Shown here in pieces: positions 51,132 through 60,908 of a stretch of DNA of 64,000 nt. Under the pieces are notes generated by a model, which saw only the letters and a program-made list of their open reading frames with translations, was not told where the DNA came from and searched no databases. The position numbers were made by a program, and so were the translations under genes. Origin of the DNA: Pararheinheimera marina (lineage in GTDB: Bacteria > Pseudomonadota > Gammaproteobacteria > Enterobacterales > Alteromonadaceae). How positions within the stretch are numbered: the stretch's first letter is position 1; each line of letters starts with the position of its first letter. The stretch is from NCBI RefSeq assembly GCF_042654345.1, contig NZ_JBHSGB010000004.1:1-64000 (forward strand), in the 5' to 3' direction.

Positions 51132-51305
51132 TTCAGGCTTCCTGCTTCTGATGAAAGGCCTTTCATTGTACAGAAAGCAAGCAACACAACAAGCCAAACC
51201 AGTGCAAAGCAGGATCAGCTTTTGGCGCTAAAACAACAGCTTGTGACGACAGCCCTCTGTGTTAGCCTGAGCACCTTTACCTGAGTACATCTTTAGTGAA
51301 GTGGT

Positions 51306-51734
51306 ATGCGTCGTTCACATCTGGATTGGTTTCGCCATGCAATTTGTTATGAGTTGGGGGCTGTTGGTTTGCGCACCCTCTGTACGCTGGCGGTGGCGCA
51401 AATTGGCTTAGGGGTGGCGACCAGTTTTTCATTGCTCAGCACGCTAACCGTCTTTTTGCTGACGTTAAGCCATACCCGTATTTTCGATTATTGGCTGAAC
51501 AGGCTGACCGGCAGCCTGCAGAAAAGCCGGCGCGCCCGTATCTGGCATTGCCTGAGTTATGAGCTGACCGCTTCGCTTATCAGTATTCCGCTCACCTTAT
51601 GGCTGCTGGGGTTTAGCTGGCAGCAGGCGCTGTTGCGTGAACTGCTGATGTTTTTCGCCTTTACGCTCTATACCTATCTGTTTAATCTGGGCTATGACAA
51701 AGTGTTTCCGACGGCAGACGCACCCCAATGCTGA
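51306..51734 (+). CDS. PACE-family efflux transporter
   Basis: A 142-residue protein with four helices in two bacterial-transmembrane-pair repeats. It has the acidic residue early in helix 1 (HAICYELGAVGLRTL), corresponding to the functional Glu of AceI, and a matching ELTASL in the second repeat. PACE proteins export chlorhexidine and polyamine-like compounds by proton exchange. It overlaps the downstream AraC gene by 7 nt, so that regulator may control it. Confidence 0.85.
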   Translation: MRRSHLDWFRHAICYELGAVGLRTLCTLAVAQIGLGVATSFSLLSTLTVFLLTLSHTRIFDYWLNRLTGSLQKSRRARIWHCLSYELTASLISIPLTLWLLGFSWQQALLRELLMFFAFTLYTYLFNLGYDKVFPTADAPQC

Positions 51735-52441
51735 GTTTATCCATCCGCCAGTACAGCCCGCAGCTGCAAAGCCATCAGCATGAGTTTACCCAGTTGGTGT
51801 TACCGCTGACTGGCGTATTAAAACTGGCGATGCCGGCAGGCTTGGTAATGCTGCACCCGGGGGAAGTGGTGTTTATTGCGCCAGGCACCGAACATGGTTT
51901 TGCCGCGCAAAACCTTAGCCGTTTTCTGGTGTTGGATTTAGCCGAAGCCCCGGCGGCCTTTGCTAATTATTCCGGCCAGACCCTGATGCTGCCCGGCCCC
52001 ATCACCAGCTACCTGAGCACGCTGGAGCAACTGCTGCTGGAACCGTCGCCGCTGCTACCGCAAGCAGGTCAGTTGTTGCTGGATATGCTGTGCCAGTACC
52101 AGTTGCAACCCAGGCTGGACCAGCGGCTGCAACGCGCCATGTTGTATATGCAGCAGAACCTGGGAGCACCGCTCGATTTAGTCGTGCTGGCCGACAAAGC
52201 CAACCTGAGTCTGAGCCAGTTTAAACAACTGTTCCGCCAGCAACTGCAGCAAACGCCGGGCGACTACCTGACCCAGCTGCGGATGGAACAGGCCAGGCAA
52301 TTGCTGCAGTTCTCCGACCTGCCGGTGCAGCGCATCGCCCAGTTGTGCGGCTACACCTCAGCGTCCGCCTTTAGCGCCCGCTTTCGTCAGCAGTTTCAGC
52401 AGAAACCGAAGCAGTATCGTGAGTTGCCGCCTTCTGCTTAG
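51728..52441 (+). CDS. AraC-family transcriptional regulator
   Basis: A 237-residue regulator with an N-terminal cupin-like effector domain (SHQHEFTQLVLPLTG, VMLHPGEVVFIAPGTEHGF) and two C-terminal helix-turn-helix motifs (LVVLADKANLSLSQFKQLFRQQL and VQRIAQLCGYTSASAFSARFRQQF). It is translationally coupled to the PACE exporter. Its last 71 nt are antisense to the end of the DUF2339 gene. Confidence 0.9.
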   Translation: MLSLSIRQYSPQLQSHQHEFTQLVLPLTGVLKLAMPAGLVMLHPGEVVFIAPGTEHGFAAQNLSRFLVLDLAEAPAAFANYSGQTLMLPGPITSYLSTLEQLLLEPSPLLPQAGQLLLDMLCQYQLQPRLDQRLQRAMLYMQQNLGAPLDLVVLADKANLSLSQFKQLFRQQLQQTPGDYLTQLRMEQARQLLQFSDLPVQRIAQLCGYTSASAFSARFRQQFQQKPKQYRELPPSA

Positions 52442-55088
52442 CAGCCGGCAGCGGGGCTTTTATACCTATCAGCACCGTTAAACCGCCCACAGTAATAAAA
52501 GACACAATACGGCTGAGCGAACCGGCATCTGCCAGATCGACCAAAAACAGCTTCAACAGCACCAACGCAAGCAAGGCAGCACCAGCCTGCCAGCGCAATC
52601 TGTGCTGCGCTTTGTGCCCGCTAAACATCAATGCCAGCGCCAACAGTGTCCAGCCAATGGCCAGCCCCAGTTGCACCTCACTGCTCTGCCAAAGCACAGA
52701 CCATTGCCAGGGTAAGCCAAGACTGAGCTGAATGGCCCGTACCAACAGCGTCGTCGCACTGATAAAACTCAGGCTTTTGAGCAAGAGTTCTGCATAAGGC
52801 TCTGCCGCCAGCTCCCGACGCAGTACCAGCAACTGCAGCCAACTCAGTCCAATGCAGCCAGTCATCAGCAGATCGTTCAGATTCAGCAGCGGCCAGCCTG
52901 CTGTTGGCCACAGCAAGGCGAGATACCAGAGCCACAACAACAGACCCAGCCAAGGCAAAGGTAATATCCGCAGGAACAGGGCCAACGGAGCCGGATGAGG
53001 CCAAAGCTGGCGCAAAGTCAGCCATAACGAACAGATCACAGGCAGCGTCAGGCAGGAAAAAAGCAGTACTAACTCATACCGCTGCTCCAAAGACCAAAGC
53101 GTCGCCAGATAATGCCCCTGCCATAACAGCAGCAATGACAGCAACCAAGGCATACCCAACAGATACACAGCATGAGGCTGTGCCTGGGGTTGGAGCCAGC
53201 GATAATACGCCACCACTGTCACTAACACGGCCACAGCACCCTGCCAACTCAACACAGGCCCCCAAACACCCTGATACAGCTGCAGAGCCAATTCATTGCC
53301 ATACAACCACCACGCCAAGGGCAAGAACAGCCAGCCAAAACGGCTGAAGCTGGGTAAAGGCCAACGTTTTACCAAAGCACAACTCAATAGCAAAGAAGCC
53401 GCAGCCATGATCAGTTGCCAGGGTAAAGGCGTATCGAGATGGGCTGCAAACTCGGCGAAAAATGCCCGGTGCCAGCAATACCATCCCAGCATGAAACAAC
53501 AGATTGCCAGCCCAGCTTCAGCGGGCAATAAGCGTGCTGCCGCAGGACGCAAATCGGCGCTGATACACAACAGCAACAAGGATATTCCCAGCACCAGCCA
53601 GTTAATGAAATCGCCCTGCACAAACCACAAGGCACCGGTTTGCGCAGGCCATTGCAGTGCAAAAGCCAGCAAGGCTCCCAGCATCAACAGGTAAGCACCC
53701 ACCCGACTGGCGCGACTCTGCTGCTGATAGCCTAACCAGCATAAACCCGCAGCCTCCAGCGCCCAGCCGACTGTGGTCCAGCTGGCGCCAAAGGAAAATG
53801 GCAGGATAAGCGAAGCAAACATCAGTGCTAAACCCAGCTGGATCTGCGCAAAACGTTGCAGATCGTCGCGCTGTTGCCGCCGTACCAGAGCATACAACCC
53901 GGCATACACCAAGGCATACACAGCGGCACTGATGCCATCGCCATGACGAAAATGCTCCGTCAGTAACAATTGCTGGCTAAAGGACAGCAATGGCAAACCA
54001 AACACCAGACTGCCATCAATAAGACCGCGGCTTTGGTGGCCCTGACGCAGGGTAAACCGGTACCCAATCAGCAGGTACAACAGGAAAAAGGCGGCAAAAA
54101 ATGGCTGTACCAGCAGGTAATCCGCACTGCGGTACTGCAGCAATTGCCAGCTCAATGAAATGACAAAGGTCGCGACAAAACCCGTCCAGTTCAGCCAGCG
54201 CCATTGCCGCAACCAGGCCAACAACAACACACCAGCATTGAGCAACAAATAATAACCAAACAAAGCGACAAAACGGTTGGACCCATCCGACGTTAAGATA
54301 GGCACCAGAAAGCCACCCGCTGTCGCCAGAATGGCGAGCCGCTGCGAGTGCTGCGCCAGTGCAAAGCCAGAGCCCGCCAGCACTGTCAACAACATCAACA
54401 CAAAAGCCACACCGGGGCTTATCATCGGGTAATACTTACACGCGGCAAACAAACAAAGATAAACCACAGCAAAACCGGCCCCTTGCAACAGCACCGCATT
54501 GCTGCCAAGCCGCAGCCGCTTCCACCAGCCAAGCCCAATCAAGCCAGCACCTGTCAGACCAATAAAACCCAGCCGGACCTGCATCGACAACAACCCCTGA
54601 TGCGCAAAATAGGTGGCAAGAAAGCTCAGGCCTAAAAACAACACGCCCAAACCCGCCAGCACCAGCGGATTCACGCCTGCCAAAACGGCCCACAATTGTT
54701 GGAACAGCATCGGCACTGGCTTTCGCCCTGATAGATCTTTGACGGACTGGGAAGCCAAAGGGACAGGCAGGCTCCGCTCTGGTTCTGCCGACATCAGCGT
54801 AACCACAGAGACGAGTTCAGTTTGGAGGTCATTTGGATCAGCAGGGTCTGCGATGGTCTGATGTTGTGATGAAGCATCCGAAGCAGAAGACGCGCCATCG
54901 GTGTGCAACTTGTGCTGTAGTGCGGAAATTTGTTTGCTGAGCAGCTGAACCTGATTTTGCACTCTGGCCAGGCGCAGCCATAACTCCCCGCCAATACCCA
55001 GCGCCAGACCCAGGCCAGCACCGGCCAGAACCTGCTCAGCAAGAGCCCCCAATACGGCACCAAAAAACAGGCCTATCCATATCCACAT
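52371..55088 (-). CDS. DUF2339 giant membrane protein
   Basis: A 905-residue inner-membrane protein with more than twenty predicted helices. The N-terminus has a helix (WIGLFFGAVLGALAEQVLAGAG), a short coiled-coil (QNQVQLLSKQISALQHKLH) and a Ser/Asp-rich linker of about 80 residues, after which the helices begin (NPLVLAGLGVLFLGLSFLATYF). This is the typical DUF2339 arrangement. Function is unknown. The last ~23 codons overlap the AraC gene in antisense. Confidence 0.85.
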   Translation of the reverse strand: MWIWIGLFFGAVLGALAEQVLAGAGLGLALGIGGELWLRLARVQNQVQLLSKQISALQHKLHTDGASSASDASSQHQTIADPADPNDLQTELVSVVTLMSAEPERSLPVPLASQSVKDLSGRKPVPMLFQQLWAVLAGVNPLVLAGLGVLFLGLSFLATYFAHQGLLSMQVRLGFIGLTGAGLIGLGWWKRLRLGSNAVLLQGAGFAVVYLCLFAACKYYPMISPGVAFVLMLLTVLAGSGFALAQHSQRLAILATAGGFLVPILTSDGSNRFVALFGYYLLLNAGVLLLAWLRQWRWLNWTGFVATFVISLSWQLLQYRSADYLLVQPFFAAFFLLYLLIGYRFTLRQGHQSRGLIDGSLVFGLPLLSFSQQLLLTEHFRHGDGISAAVYALVYAGLYALVRRQQRDDLQRFAQIQLGLALMFASLILPFSFGASWTTVGWALEAAGLCWLGYQQQSRASRVGAYLLMLGALLAFALQWPAQTGALWFVQGDFINWLVLGISLLLLCISADLRPAAARLLPAEAGLAICCFMLGWYCWHRAFFAEFAAHLDTPLPWQLIMAAASLLLSCALVKRWPLPSFSRFGWLFLPLAWWLYGNELALQLYQGVWGPVLSWQGAVAVLVTVVAYYRWLQPQAQPHAVYLLGMPWLLSLLLLWQGHYLATLWSLEQRYELVLLFSCLTLPVICSLWLTLRQLWPHPAPLALFLRILPLPWLGLLLWLWYLALLWPTAGWPLLNLNDLLMTGCIGLSWLQLLVLRRELAAEPYAELLLKSLSFISATTLLVRAIQLSLGLPWQWSVLWQSSEVQLGLAIGWTLLALALMFSGHKAQHRLRWQAGAALLALVLLKLFLVDLADAGSLSRIVSFITVGGLTVLIGIKAPLPAAKQKAATHDTASVSAETADESGR

Positions 55089-55203
55089 GCCTTAACATCC
55101 TTGCTCTGGTGCTAGTCTGTTGATTGTCTGGTGATGAAATCACCATAACACGATTCATCATTTGCAACAAAACCGTTACATTCTGCTGCCGCGCGCAAGC
55201 CCC

Positions 55204-56061
55204 TTAGTGGCTGTCGGTTGTTAGCTTCAGCAGTTCCACTGCGCCGCGCTTTTGCAGAGTGACATAGAGTAAGTCGGGGTTTTGACTGTCAAAAGTGACA
55301 TTGGTCGGAAACTCGCCTTTGAGGCGGTATTCGCGCAGCAGCTCACCTTGCGGGCTGACCTTGGCGACAGTGCCTTTGCCGTAGCGGGCAATCAGCAGAT
55401 TACCGTCTTTATCGCAGCGCATGCCATCCAGGCCAAAGTCGGCAAACTCGATCAGCAGGCGTTTATTGCCTGGGTTCAGCTCTGTATCCAGGTCATAAAC
55501 CCAGACCCGGCGCTGCGCACTTTCATTGATATACAAGCGGCGTTGATCCGGGCTGATTTCAATGCCATTGGTGGTGCCCATGCCAGTTTCCATCAGTTGC
55601 GCTTTGCCATCCAGCCCGATACGCCAGAACTGGCCCTGACGGTTAGCCCAATCTGGGTCGGACGCGAAAATTACGCCATTGTCGGCGATCGTCAAGTCAT
55701 TGGGCTGAAACATGCGGTATTCATGACTGTGCAATGTCAACTGCTTACCGTCATAACGCCAAATATTGTGACCCGTATAGTCGGCAATAAACATCTGGCC
55801 TTTCCGGTCAAAGCGAATGCCATTACCGATGCTGCCTTGTGGCAATGACAGATACAACTGAGCTTTGCCATCACGGCTGACTTTGCCAATGGTGCCTTCT
55901 GAGCCTAAGTTTACCGCATACAAATTACCGGACTTGTCCATGGCCGGGCCTTCAATGGTGGCGTAAAACACCCCGTCGCCGACAAAATCTGTACTGTCAC
56001 GCTCTGCCGGTGCCGAAGTCATCACCACAGTGGCCAGCACTGCATTGAGCCATAACGTCAT
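55204..56061 (-). CDS. exported SMP-30/gluconolactonase-family lactonase
   Basis: A 285-residue six-bladed beta-propeller of the SMP-30/GNL family with a signal peptide (LWLNAVLATVVMTSAPA). The metal-site set is complete: Glu in ATIEGPAMD, Asn in FQPNDLTIAD, Asn in GTTNGIEISPD, Asp in FGLDGMRCD. Likely reaction: hydrolysis of an aldonolactone to the aldonic acid in the periplasm. A perfect GGAGGA ribosome site precedes the ATG. It directly abuts the upstream FAD oxidase gene, with no bases between, consistent with the oxidase making its lactone substrate. Confidence 0.85.
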   Translation of the reverse strand: MTLWLNAVLATVVMTSAPAERDSTDFVGDGVFYATIEGPAMDKSGNLYAVNLGSEGTIGKVSRDGKAQLYLSLPQGSIGNGIRFDRKGQMFIADYTGHNIWRYDGKQLTLHSHEYRMFQPNDLTIADNGVIFASDPDWANRQGQFWRIGLDGKAQLMETGMGTTNGIEISPDQRRLYINESAQRRVWVYDLDTELNPGNKRLLIEFADFGLDGMRCDKDGNLLIARYGKGTVAKVSPQGELLREYRLKGEFPTNVTFDSQNPDLLYVTLQKRGAVELLKLTTDSH

Positions 56062-57573
56062 TTAATCCTCCTTAATTTTTTGGGCAAACCGCAGCATACC
56101 TTCCGGGTCGTACTGTTTTTTCAGGCGCTGCAGCCTTGGGTAATGGTCAGCATAATAAGCCTGCGGCCAATTCGACAAGAGCGGATCTGTGTAGTTCAGA
56201 TAAGCGCCACCTGTACTCCAGGGCGCCATGGTGAGGCGCATCTGGCCCATCCACAAATCGGCCTGTTGCAGTTCCTGTTCAGCGGTGCCTACTGGTCGGC
56301 TCACTAAATACTGAGTGCAAAAATCGGCAGCTCTGTGCGCAAAGGCGCTGTCGTTATGTGCCAAATCCCGGATAGCCCCGCCCATCAGCGTCAGCAAAAT
56401 ACCTCCGCCATGGCCTTGCTGCTGGCGCTGCTGCACCGCGTCCAGCAAGGCATCCAACCCGGCTTTGGGTAAAGGGCCCTGAAAAAAATCAGAACTGCCG
56501 GCCATCGCCACCCGGCGTAAAACTCCCTGCTCAGACTGATGCGGCAGTTTGCACTGCTGCATTTCGAGGCCAGCACAGTCGCTCAGCATATATTCGGCAT
56601 AGTCATGCAGTACCACGTCCTGCTCAAAAGGCTGGGACGGCAAGCGCCGCAACCAGGTGGCCCATTGCTGCTGCAACTCTTTGGTGGCCCCCAGGCTACT
56701 GACCCGAATTTGCAGCACCGGTGCTTTACTTTGATCGTCCGTCCACCAAAAAGCGGCCTGCGACCAGAGCTCTCGCGGCAACTGACGGCTCCAATGCTGC
56801 CAAAGATTCAGCACCGGCAAGGCCTGCTCAAACTGAAAATAAGCATGACAGCTCAGCACTTCCGCCGTGGCAAAGGTACGAAATTTAAGCCGGGTGACCA
56901 AACCAAACTGGCCTCCGCCGCCACCCCGCAATCCCCAAAACAGCTCTGAGTTTTGTTGTGCTGAGCAGCGCAGCAGCTCACCCGTCGCCGTCACCAGTTC
57001 GGCTTCCAGCAAAGCATCACAGGTCAGGCCGTATTTACGATCCGCCATGCCCATACCGCCGCCCAGCGTCAGGCCACTGATGCCCACGCCCACACAGCTA
57101 CCAGCCGGAATGGAACGACCCTGTTGGCTGAGCTGAAAATACACATCCCCCAGTTTGGCGCCAGCGCCAATCCAGGCGGTTTCACCTTGCAGCTCAATTT
57201 GATCCATCAGCGCAAAATCGAGCAATACGCCTTGGGTACTGGAGTAACCGGCATAGTTATGGCCACCACAACGGCCCACCAGCGGCAATTGAAACTGCCA
57301 GGCAAAGGCCAGCACCAGCTGCACATCACTGGCATGCACGGGCCGGGCAATCAACGCTGGTTGAATGGCATCAAACCGCGAGTTGGCCGCTTTGGCAAAG
57401 CGGCTGAATAGCGGGTCGGCCGGAAACAACAACTGGCCTTTAAAGCCCTGACGCAGTTGTTGCCAGTCGGCCGTTTCAGGCAGTGCCGGCTTGAGCTGAC
57501 AGCCGGTTAACTGCAACGCGGCAGTGGCGGTCAGCCAGGCTGCACTCTGGCTAAAAAATTCTCGTCTGTGCAC
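56062..57573 (-). CDS. Tat-exported FAD-linked oxidase (berberine-bridge type)
   Basis: About 503 residues. The N-terminus has a Tat signal (HRREFF, then a hydrophobic stretch) ending in LTGC, so it may be lipid-anchored. The PCMH FAD domain shows GRCGGHNYAGYS with the His for 8-alpha-FAD linkage and PAGSCVGVGISGLTLGGGMG with the Cys for the second covalent bond, suggesting bicovalent FAD. The C-terminal BBE segment includes STGGAYLNYTDP. Relatives oxidise sugars or oligosaccharides at C1 using O2. I start at the GTG at 57573, behind AGGTG. Partner: the SMP-30 lactonase. Confidence 0.85.
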   Translation of the reverse strand: MHRREFFSQSAAWLTATAALQLTGCQLKPALPETADWQQLRQGFKGQLLFPADPLFSRFAKAANSRFDAIQPALIARPVHASDVQLVLAFAWQFQLPLVGRCGGHNYAGYSSTQGVLLDFALMDQIELQGETAWIGAGAKLGDVYFQLSQQGRSIPAGSCVGVGISGLTLGGGMGMADRKYGLTCDALLEAELVTATGELLRCSAQQNSELFWGLRGGGGGQFGLVTRLKFRTFATAEVLSCHAYFQFEQALPVLNLWQHWSRQLPRELWSQAAFWWTDDQSKAPVLQIRVSSLGATKELQQQWATWLRRLPSQPFEQDVVLHDYAEYMLSDCAGLEMQQCKLPHQSEQGVLRRVAMAGSSDFFQGPLPKAGLDALLDAVQQRQQQGHGGGILLTLMGGAIRDLAHNDSAFAHRAADFCTQYLVSRPVGTAEQELQQADLWMGQMRLTMAPWSTGGAYLNYTDPLLSNWPQAYYADHYPRLQRLKKQYDPEGMLRFAQKIKED

Positions 57574-57680
57574 AGTCAGCACCTGATGTTTTTGTAATGC
57601 CGCGCACCTTATCACAAAAACTTTCTGCAGCGGATTGCTTGAGTCCGGCGACAGAATCTGTTTACACTGCGCTCACTTAG

Positions 57681-57774
57681 CTTGTCGGAGTGCTGCACAG
57701 GAAACTGTCAGCTGAGACCGCCTTTGGCGGAATCCGTGGAACCTGAACAGGATAATACCTGCGGAGGGAACAAG
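57681..57774 (+). ncRNA. TPP riboswitch (THI box)
   Basis: The conserved parts occur in order: P1 arm CTTGT, GGAGTGCTG, CTGAGA, a CCGCCTTTGGCGG stem, GGAACCTGAACAGGATAATACCTGCGGAGGGA, and the closing ACAAG. It lies about 140 nt upstream of thiC. No clear intrinsic terminator separates it from the gene, so control may be at translation or by Rho. The rest of the 300-nt gap is leader sequence including a CTGCC-type hairpin at about 57790-57812. Confidence 0.93.
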
Positions 57775-57914
57775 AGCGCTAAGCCGCTGTCTGCCTGCTT
57801 TCTGGCAGCAGTCTGGCTTATGCGGCTGCCTGTTATGCTGGCCGTTTTGCGTCAGTCACAGTCCACGTCACCTCAAGCTCTGTTGAAATTTTTAACTATT
57901 TCACGGAGTGAGTT

Positions 57915-59783
57915 ATGCAAAAACCTCAACGTTTAGCCCGGGCCGAAGCGGCCGAATTTTTACAGCAATTACAAGGCCAGCCTTACCCGGCCAGCCGGAA
58001 AATTTATATCGAAGGCAGCCAGCCCGGTGTGCGGGTTGGCATGCGCGAAATTGAACTGTCGCCCAGTCTGGCTGGCGGCAGCAAAGAGCAGCCATTATTC
58101 CAGCCCAATGCGCCAGTGCGGGTGTATGACACCAGCGGGCCTTACAGTTGCCCGGACAGTCAACTGAACATTGAGCAAGGCCTGCCACCACTGCGCCAAC
58201 ACTGGATAGAACAACGCGACGACACCGACTTGTTCAGTGCTTTGCAGTCGGCTTATGCCCAGGCGCAACAACGCGACCTGAGTCTGGACGATATCCGTTT
58301 TCCGCGTGCGCCATCAGTGCGCCGTGGCCGCCCCGGCGTGGCCGTCACTCAGCTGGCCTACGCCCGTCGTGGCATAGTGACAGCGGAAATGGAGTACGTG
58401 GCGATCCGCGAAAATATGCAGCGTGCCAACCTGGCCGCAGCAGCTGACGCCAAAACCCAGCATCCGGGCCAGAGCTTTGGTGCGCAGATCCCAGCAGAAA
58501 TCAACGGCGAATTTGTCCGGCAGGAAATTGCGGCAGGCCGCGCCATTTTGCCCGCCAATATCAACCACCCCGAAGCCGAGCCGATGATTATCGGCCGCAA
58601 TTTTCTGGTGAAAGTGAACGCCAATATCGGCAACTCGTCGGTCAGCTCCAGCATTGAGCAAGAGCTGGAAAAACTGTTGTGGGCGACCCGCTGGGGCGCC
58701 GATACGGTGATGGACCTGTCGACCGGCCGTTATATTCACCAAACCCGCGAATGGATTTTACGCAACAGCCCTGTGCCTATTGGCACTGTGCCTTTGTACC
58801 AGGCACTGGAAAAAGCCGGAGGCATTGCCGAAGACTTGAGCTGGGAGCTGTTCCGCGACACCCTGATAGAACAGGCCGAACAAGGGGTGGATTATTTTAC
58901 TATTCATGCCGGTGTACGGCTGGCCTATATTCCGCTGACCGCCAAACGGCTGACCGGCATTGTGTCGCGCGGTGGTTCCATTATGGCCAAATGGTGTCTG
59001 GCACATCACCAGGAAAACTTCCTGTACCAGCACTTTGACGAGATTTGCGACATTATGCGTAGCTACGACGTCAGTTTCAGCCTGGGTGATGGCCTGAGGC
59101 CTGGTTCCATTGCCGACGCCAATGACGAAGCCCAGTTTGCCGAACTGCGTACCCTCGGCGAACTGACCCACCGCGCCTGGGCCAAAGAGGTGCAGGTGAT
59201 GGTGGAAGGCCCGGGCCATGTGCCAATGCAGCTCATTCGTGAAAACATGCAACTGCAGCTGGAACACTGCGCTGAAGCGCCGTTTTACACCTTAGGCCCC
59301 TTAACCACCGACATAGCGCCGGGTTACGACCATCTGACCTCGGCCATTGGCGCGGCGCAAATTGGCTGGTACGGATGCGCCATGCTTTGTTATGTCACGC
59401 CAAAAGAGCATTTGGGTTTACCGGACAAACACGATGTAAAAGAAGGCCTTATCGCCTACAAAATTGCCGCCCATGCCGCCGATTTGGCCAAAGGCCACCC
59501 GGGGGCGCAAATTCGTGATGACGCGCTCTCCAAAGCCCGTTTTGAATTTCGCTGGCGCGATCAGTTCCACCTCAGTCTGGACCCGGAGCGGGCGCTGGCC
59601 TACCACGACCAGACCTTGCCACAGGAGTCCGGCAAAGTGGCGCACTTTTGCTCCATGTGTGGGCCCAAGTTCTGCTCGATGAAAATCAGCCAGGACATTC
59701 AGCAGCAGGCACAGCAGCACATGCAGCAAAAGTCAGCCGAATTTCGCGCTGCTGGCAGTGAGCTGTACCACAGCCCGGAGTAA
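57915..59783 (+). CDS. thiC: phosphomethylpyrimidine synthase
   Basis: A 622-residue radical-SAM enzyme converting aminoimidazole ribotide to HMP-P in thiamin synthesis. The C-terminal Fe-S motif CSMCGPKFCSM is present. GTVPLYQALEKAGG, YFTIHAGVRLAYIPLTAKRLTGIVSRGGSI and MVEGPGHVPMQLI are family hallmarks. Length is normal, with the usual N-terminal domain. A GGAG ribosome site precedes the ATG. First gene of the riboswitch-controlled operon. Confidence 0.97.
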   Translation: MQKPQRLARAEAAEFLQQLQGQPYPASRKIYIEGSQPGVRVGMREIELSPSLAGGSKEQPLFQPNAPVRVYDTSGPYSCPDSQLNIEQGLPPLRQHWIEQRDDTDLFSALQSAYAQAQQRDLSLDDIRFPRAPSVRRGRPGVAVTQLAYARRGIVTAEMEYVAIRENMQRANLAAAADAKTQHPGQSFGAQIPAEINGEFVRQEIAAGRAILPANINHPEAEPMIIGRNFLVKVNANIGNSSVSSSIEQELEKLLWATRWGADTVMDLSTGRYIHQTREWILRNSPVPIGTVPLYQALEKAGGIAEDLSWELFRDTLIEQAEQGVDYFTIHAGVRLAYIPLTAKRLTGIVSRGGSIMAKWCLAHHQENFLYQHFDEICDIMRSYDVSFSLGDGLRPGSIADANDEAQFAELRTLGELTHRAWAKEVQVMVEGPGHVPMQLIRENMQLQLEHCAEAPFYTLGPLTTDIAPGYDHLTSAIGAAQIGWYGCAMLCYVTPKEHLGLPDKHDVKEGLIAYKIAAHAADLAKGHPGAQIRDDALSKARFEFRWRDQFHLSLDPERALAYHDQTLPQESGKVAHFCSMCGPKFCSMKISQDIQQQAQQHMQQKSAEFRAAGSELYHSPE

Positions 59784-59786
59784 GGC

Positions 59787-60908
59787 ATGCCCTATCACCT
59801 GACAATTGTTGGCGCTGGCCTGGCTGGCCGGCTGACTGCGCTGTATCTGACCGACCCGGCCCGCCGCTGGGCCAAACCGCTGCAACTCAGATTGCTGGAC
59901 CAGCAGGTTCAGGCAAACCGCTTTGAACCCACAGCCGGCAAAGTGGCGGCGGCCATGCTGTGCGCAAGCGCGGAATCAGCCGTGCTACCACCAGAGCTAT
60001 GGCCACAAGCCCGTCAAAGCATCCAGCTTTGGCGTGAGCTGCAACAGCAGATGCCCGGTTTATGGCTACAACAACAAGGCTGCATTTTGCTGGCCCATAC
60101 CAGTCAACTGGAGCAATTACAGCACCAGGTTCGCTGCATTGCACAAAACCCGCAGGCCAGCGCCGAACCACTGAACAGCCGCGACCTGGCCGCGCTGGAA
60201 CCCGAACTGGCCGGACGCTTTAGCCAGGGTTGGTGGTGCCCGGACGATGGCCAGACCCAGACGGAAAGCTTTTTCAGCCACAGCAGCGCGTTGTTGCAAG
60301 CCCGCGGTGTGCAGCTGCAGGCGGTATCCGAAGCTACGCTGGATGGCAGCAACCTCAGCCTTAGTGGCCAGCGGCAGCAGGCCAATCTGGTGCTGGACTG
60401 TCGCGGCCTGGGCGCCAGCGCCGTCTGGCCTGAGCTTCGCCCGGTTCGCGGCGAAGTGATCCGGCTGTATTGCCCGGAAGTGCAGCTGCGCCGCCCGGTA
60501 CGGTTTTTTCACCCGAGGTACAGCCTGTATATAGCACCGAAACCTGAGCATCAGTATGTGGTCGGTGCCACAGAACTGGAATCGGCCAGTCAGCATGGGC
60601 CTGCGGTGCGCTCCGTGCTGGAACTGCTGTCGGCCTTGTATGCGGTGCATCCGGGTTTTGCTGAAGCAGAGGTACTGAGCATTCAGGCCTCAGCCCGACC
60701 CACTCTGGCCACAGCTCAGCCTGAAATCCGCCAGCAGCCTGGCTTGCTGCAACTAAACGGCCTGTCCCGCCACGGCTATCTGCTGGGCCCTTGTTACGCC
60801 AAACAACTGGCTGAACTGGCCTGGCAGCAATTACACCAGAGGCCAGCGCCCCAAGCCGCCCCCGCTGTGCAGCTAAGTGCCACACTCCCACAGAAGGACT
60901 CACAATGA
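59787..60908 (+). CDS. thiO: glycine oxidase ThiO
   Basis: A 373-residue FAD-dependent D-amino-acid oxidase family enzyme that oxidises glycine to iminoglycine for thiazole formation. The FAD motif is LTIVGAGLAGRLTALYL. The later FAD/substrate region LVLDCRGLGASAVWPELRPVRGEVIRLY and C-terminal LNGLSRHGYLLGP are typical. It uses O2, unlike ThiH. It overlaps thiS by 4 nt. Confidence 0.9.
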   Translation: MPYHLTIVGAGLAGRLTALYLTDPARRWAKPLQLRLLDQQVQANRFEPTAGKVAAAMLCASAESAVLPPELWPQARQSIQLWRELQQQMPGLWLQQQGCILLAHTSQLEQLQHQVRCIAQNPQASAEPLNSRDLAALEPELAGRFSQGWWCPDDGQTQTESFFSHSSALLQARGVQLQAVSEATLDGSNLSLSGQRQQANLVLDCRGLGASAVWPELRPVRGEVIRLYCPEVQLRRPVRFFHPRYSLYIAPKPEHQYVVGATELESASQHGPAVRSVLELLSALYAVHPGFAEAEVLSIQASARPTLATAQPEIRQQPGLLQLNGLSRHGYLLGPCYAKQLAELAWQQLHQRPAPQAAPAVQLSATLPQKDSQ

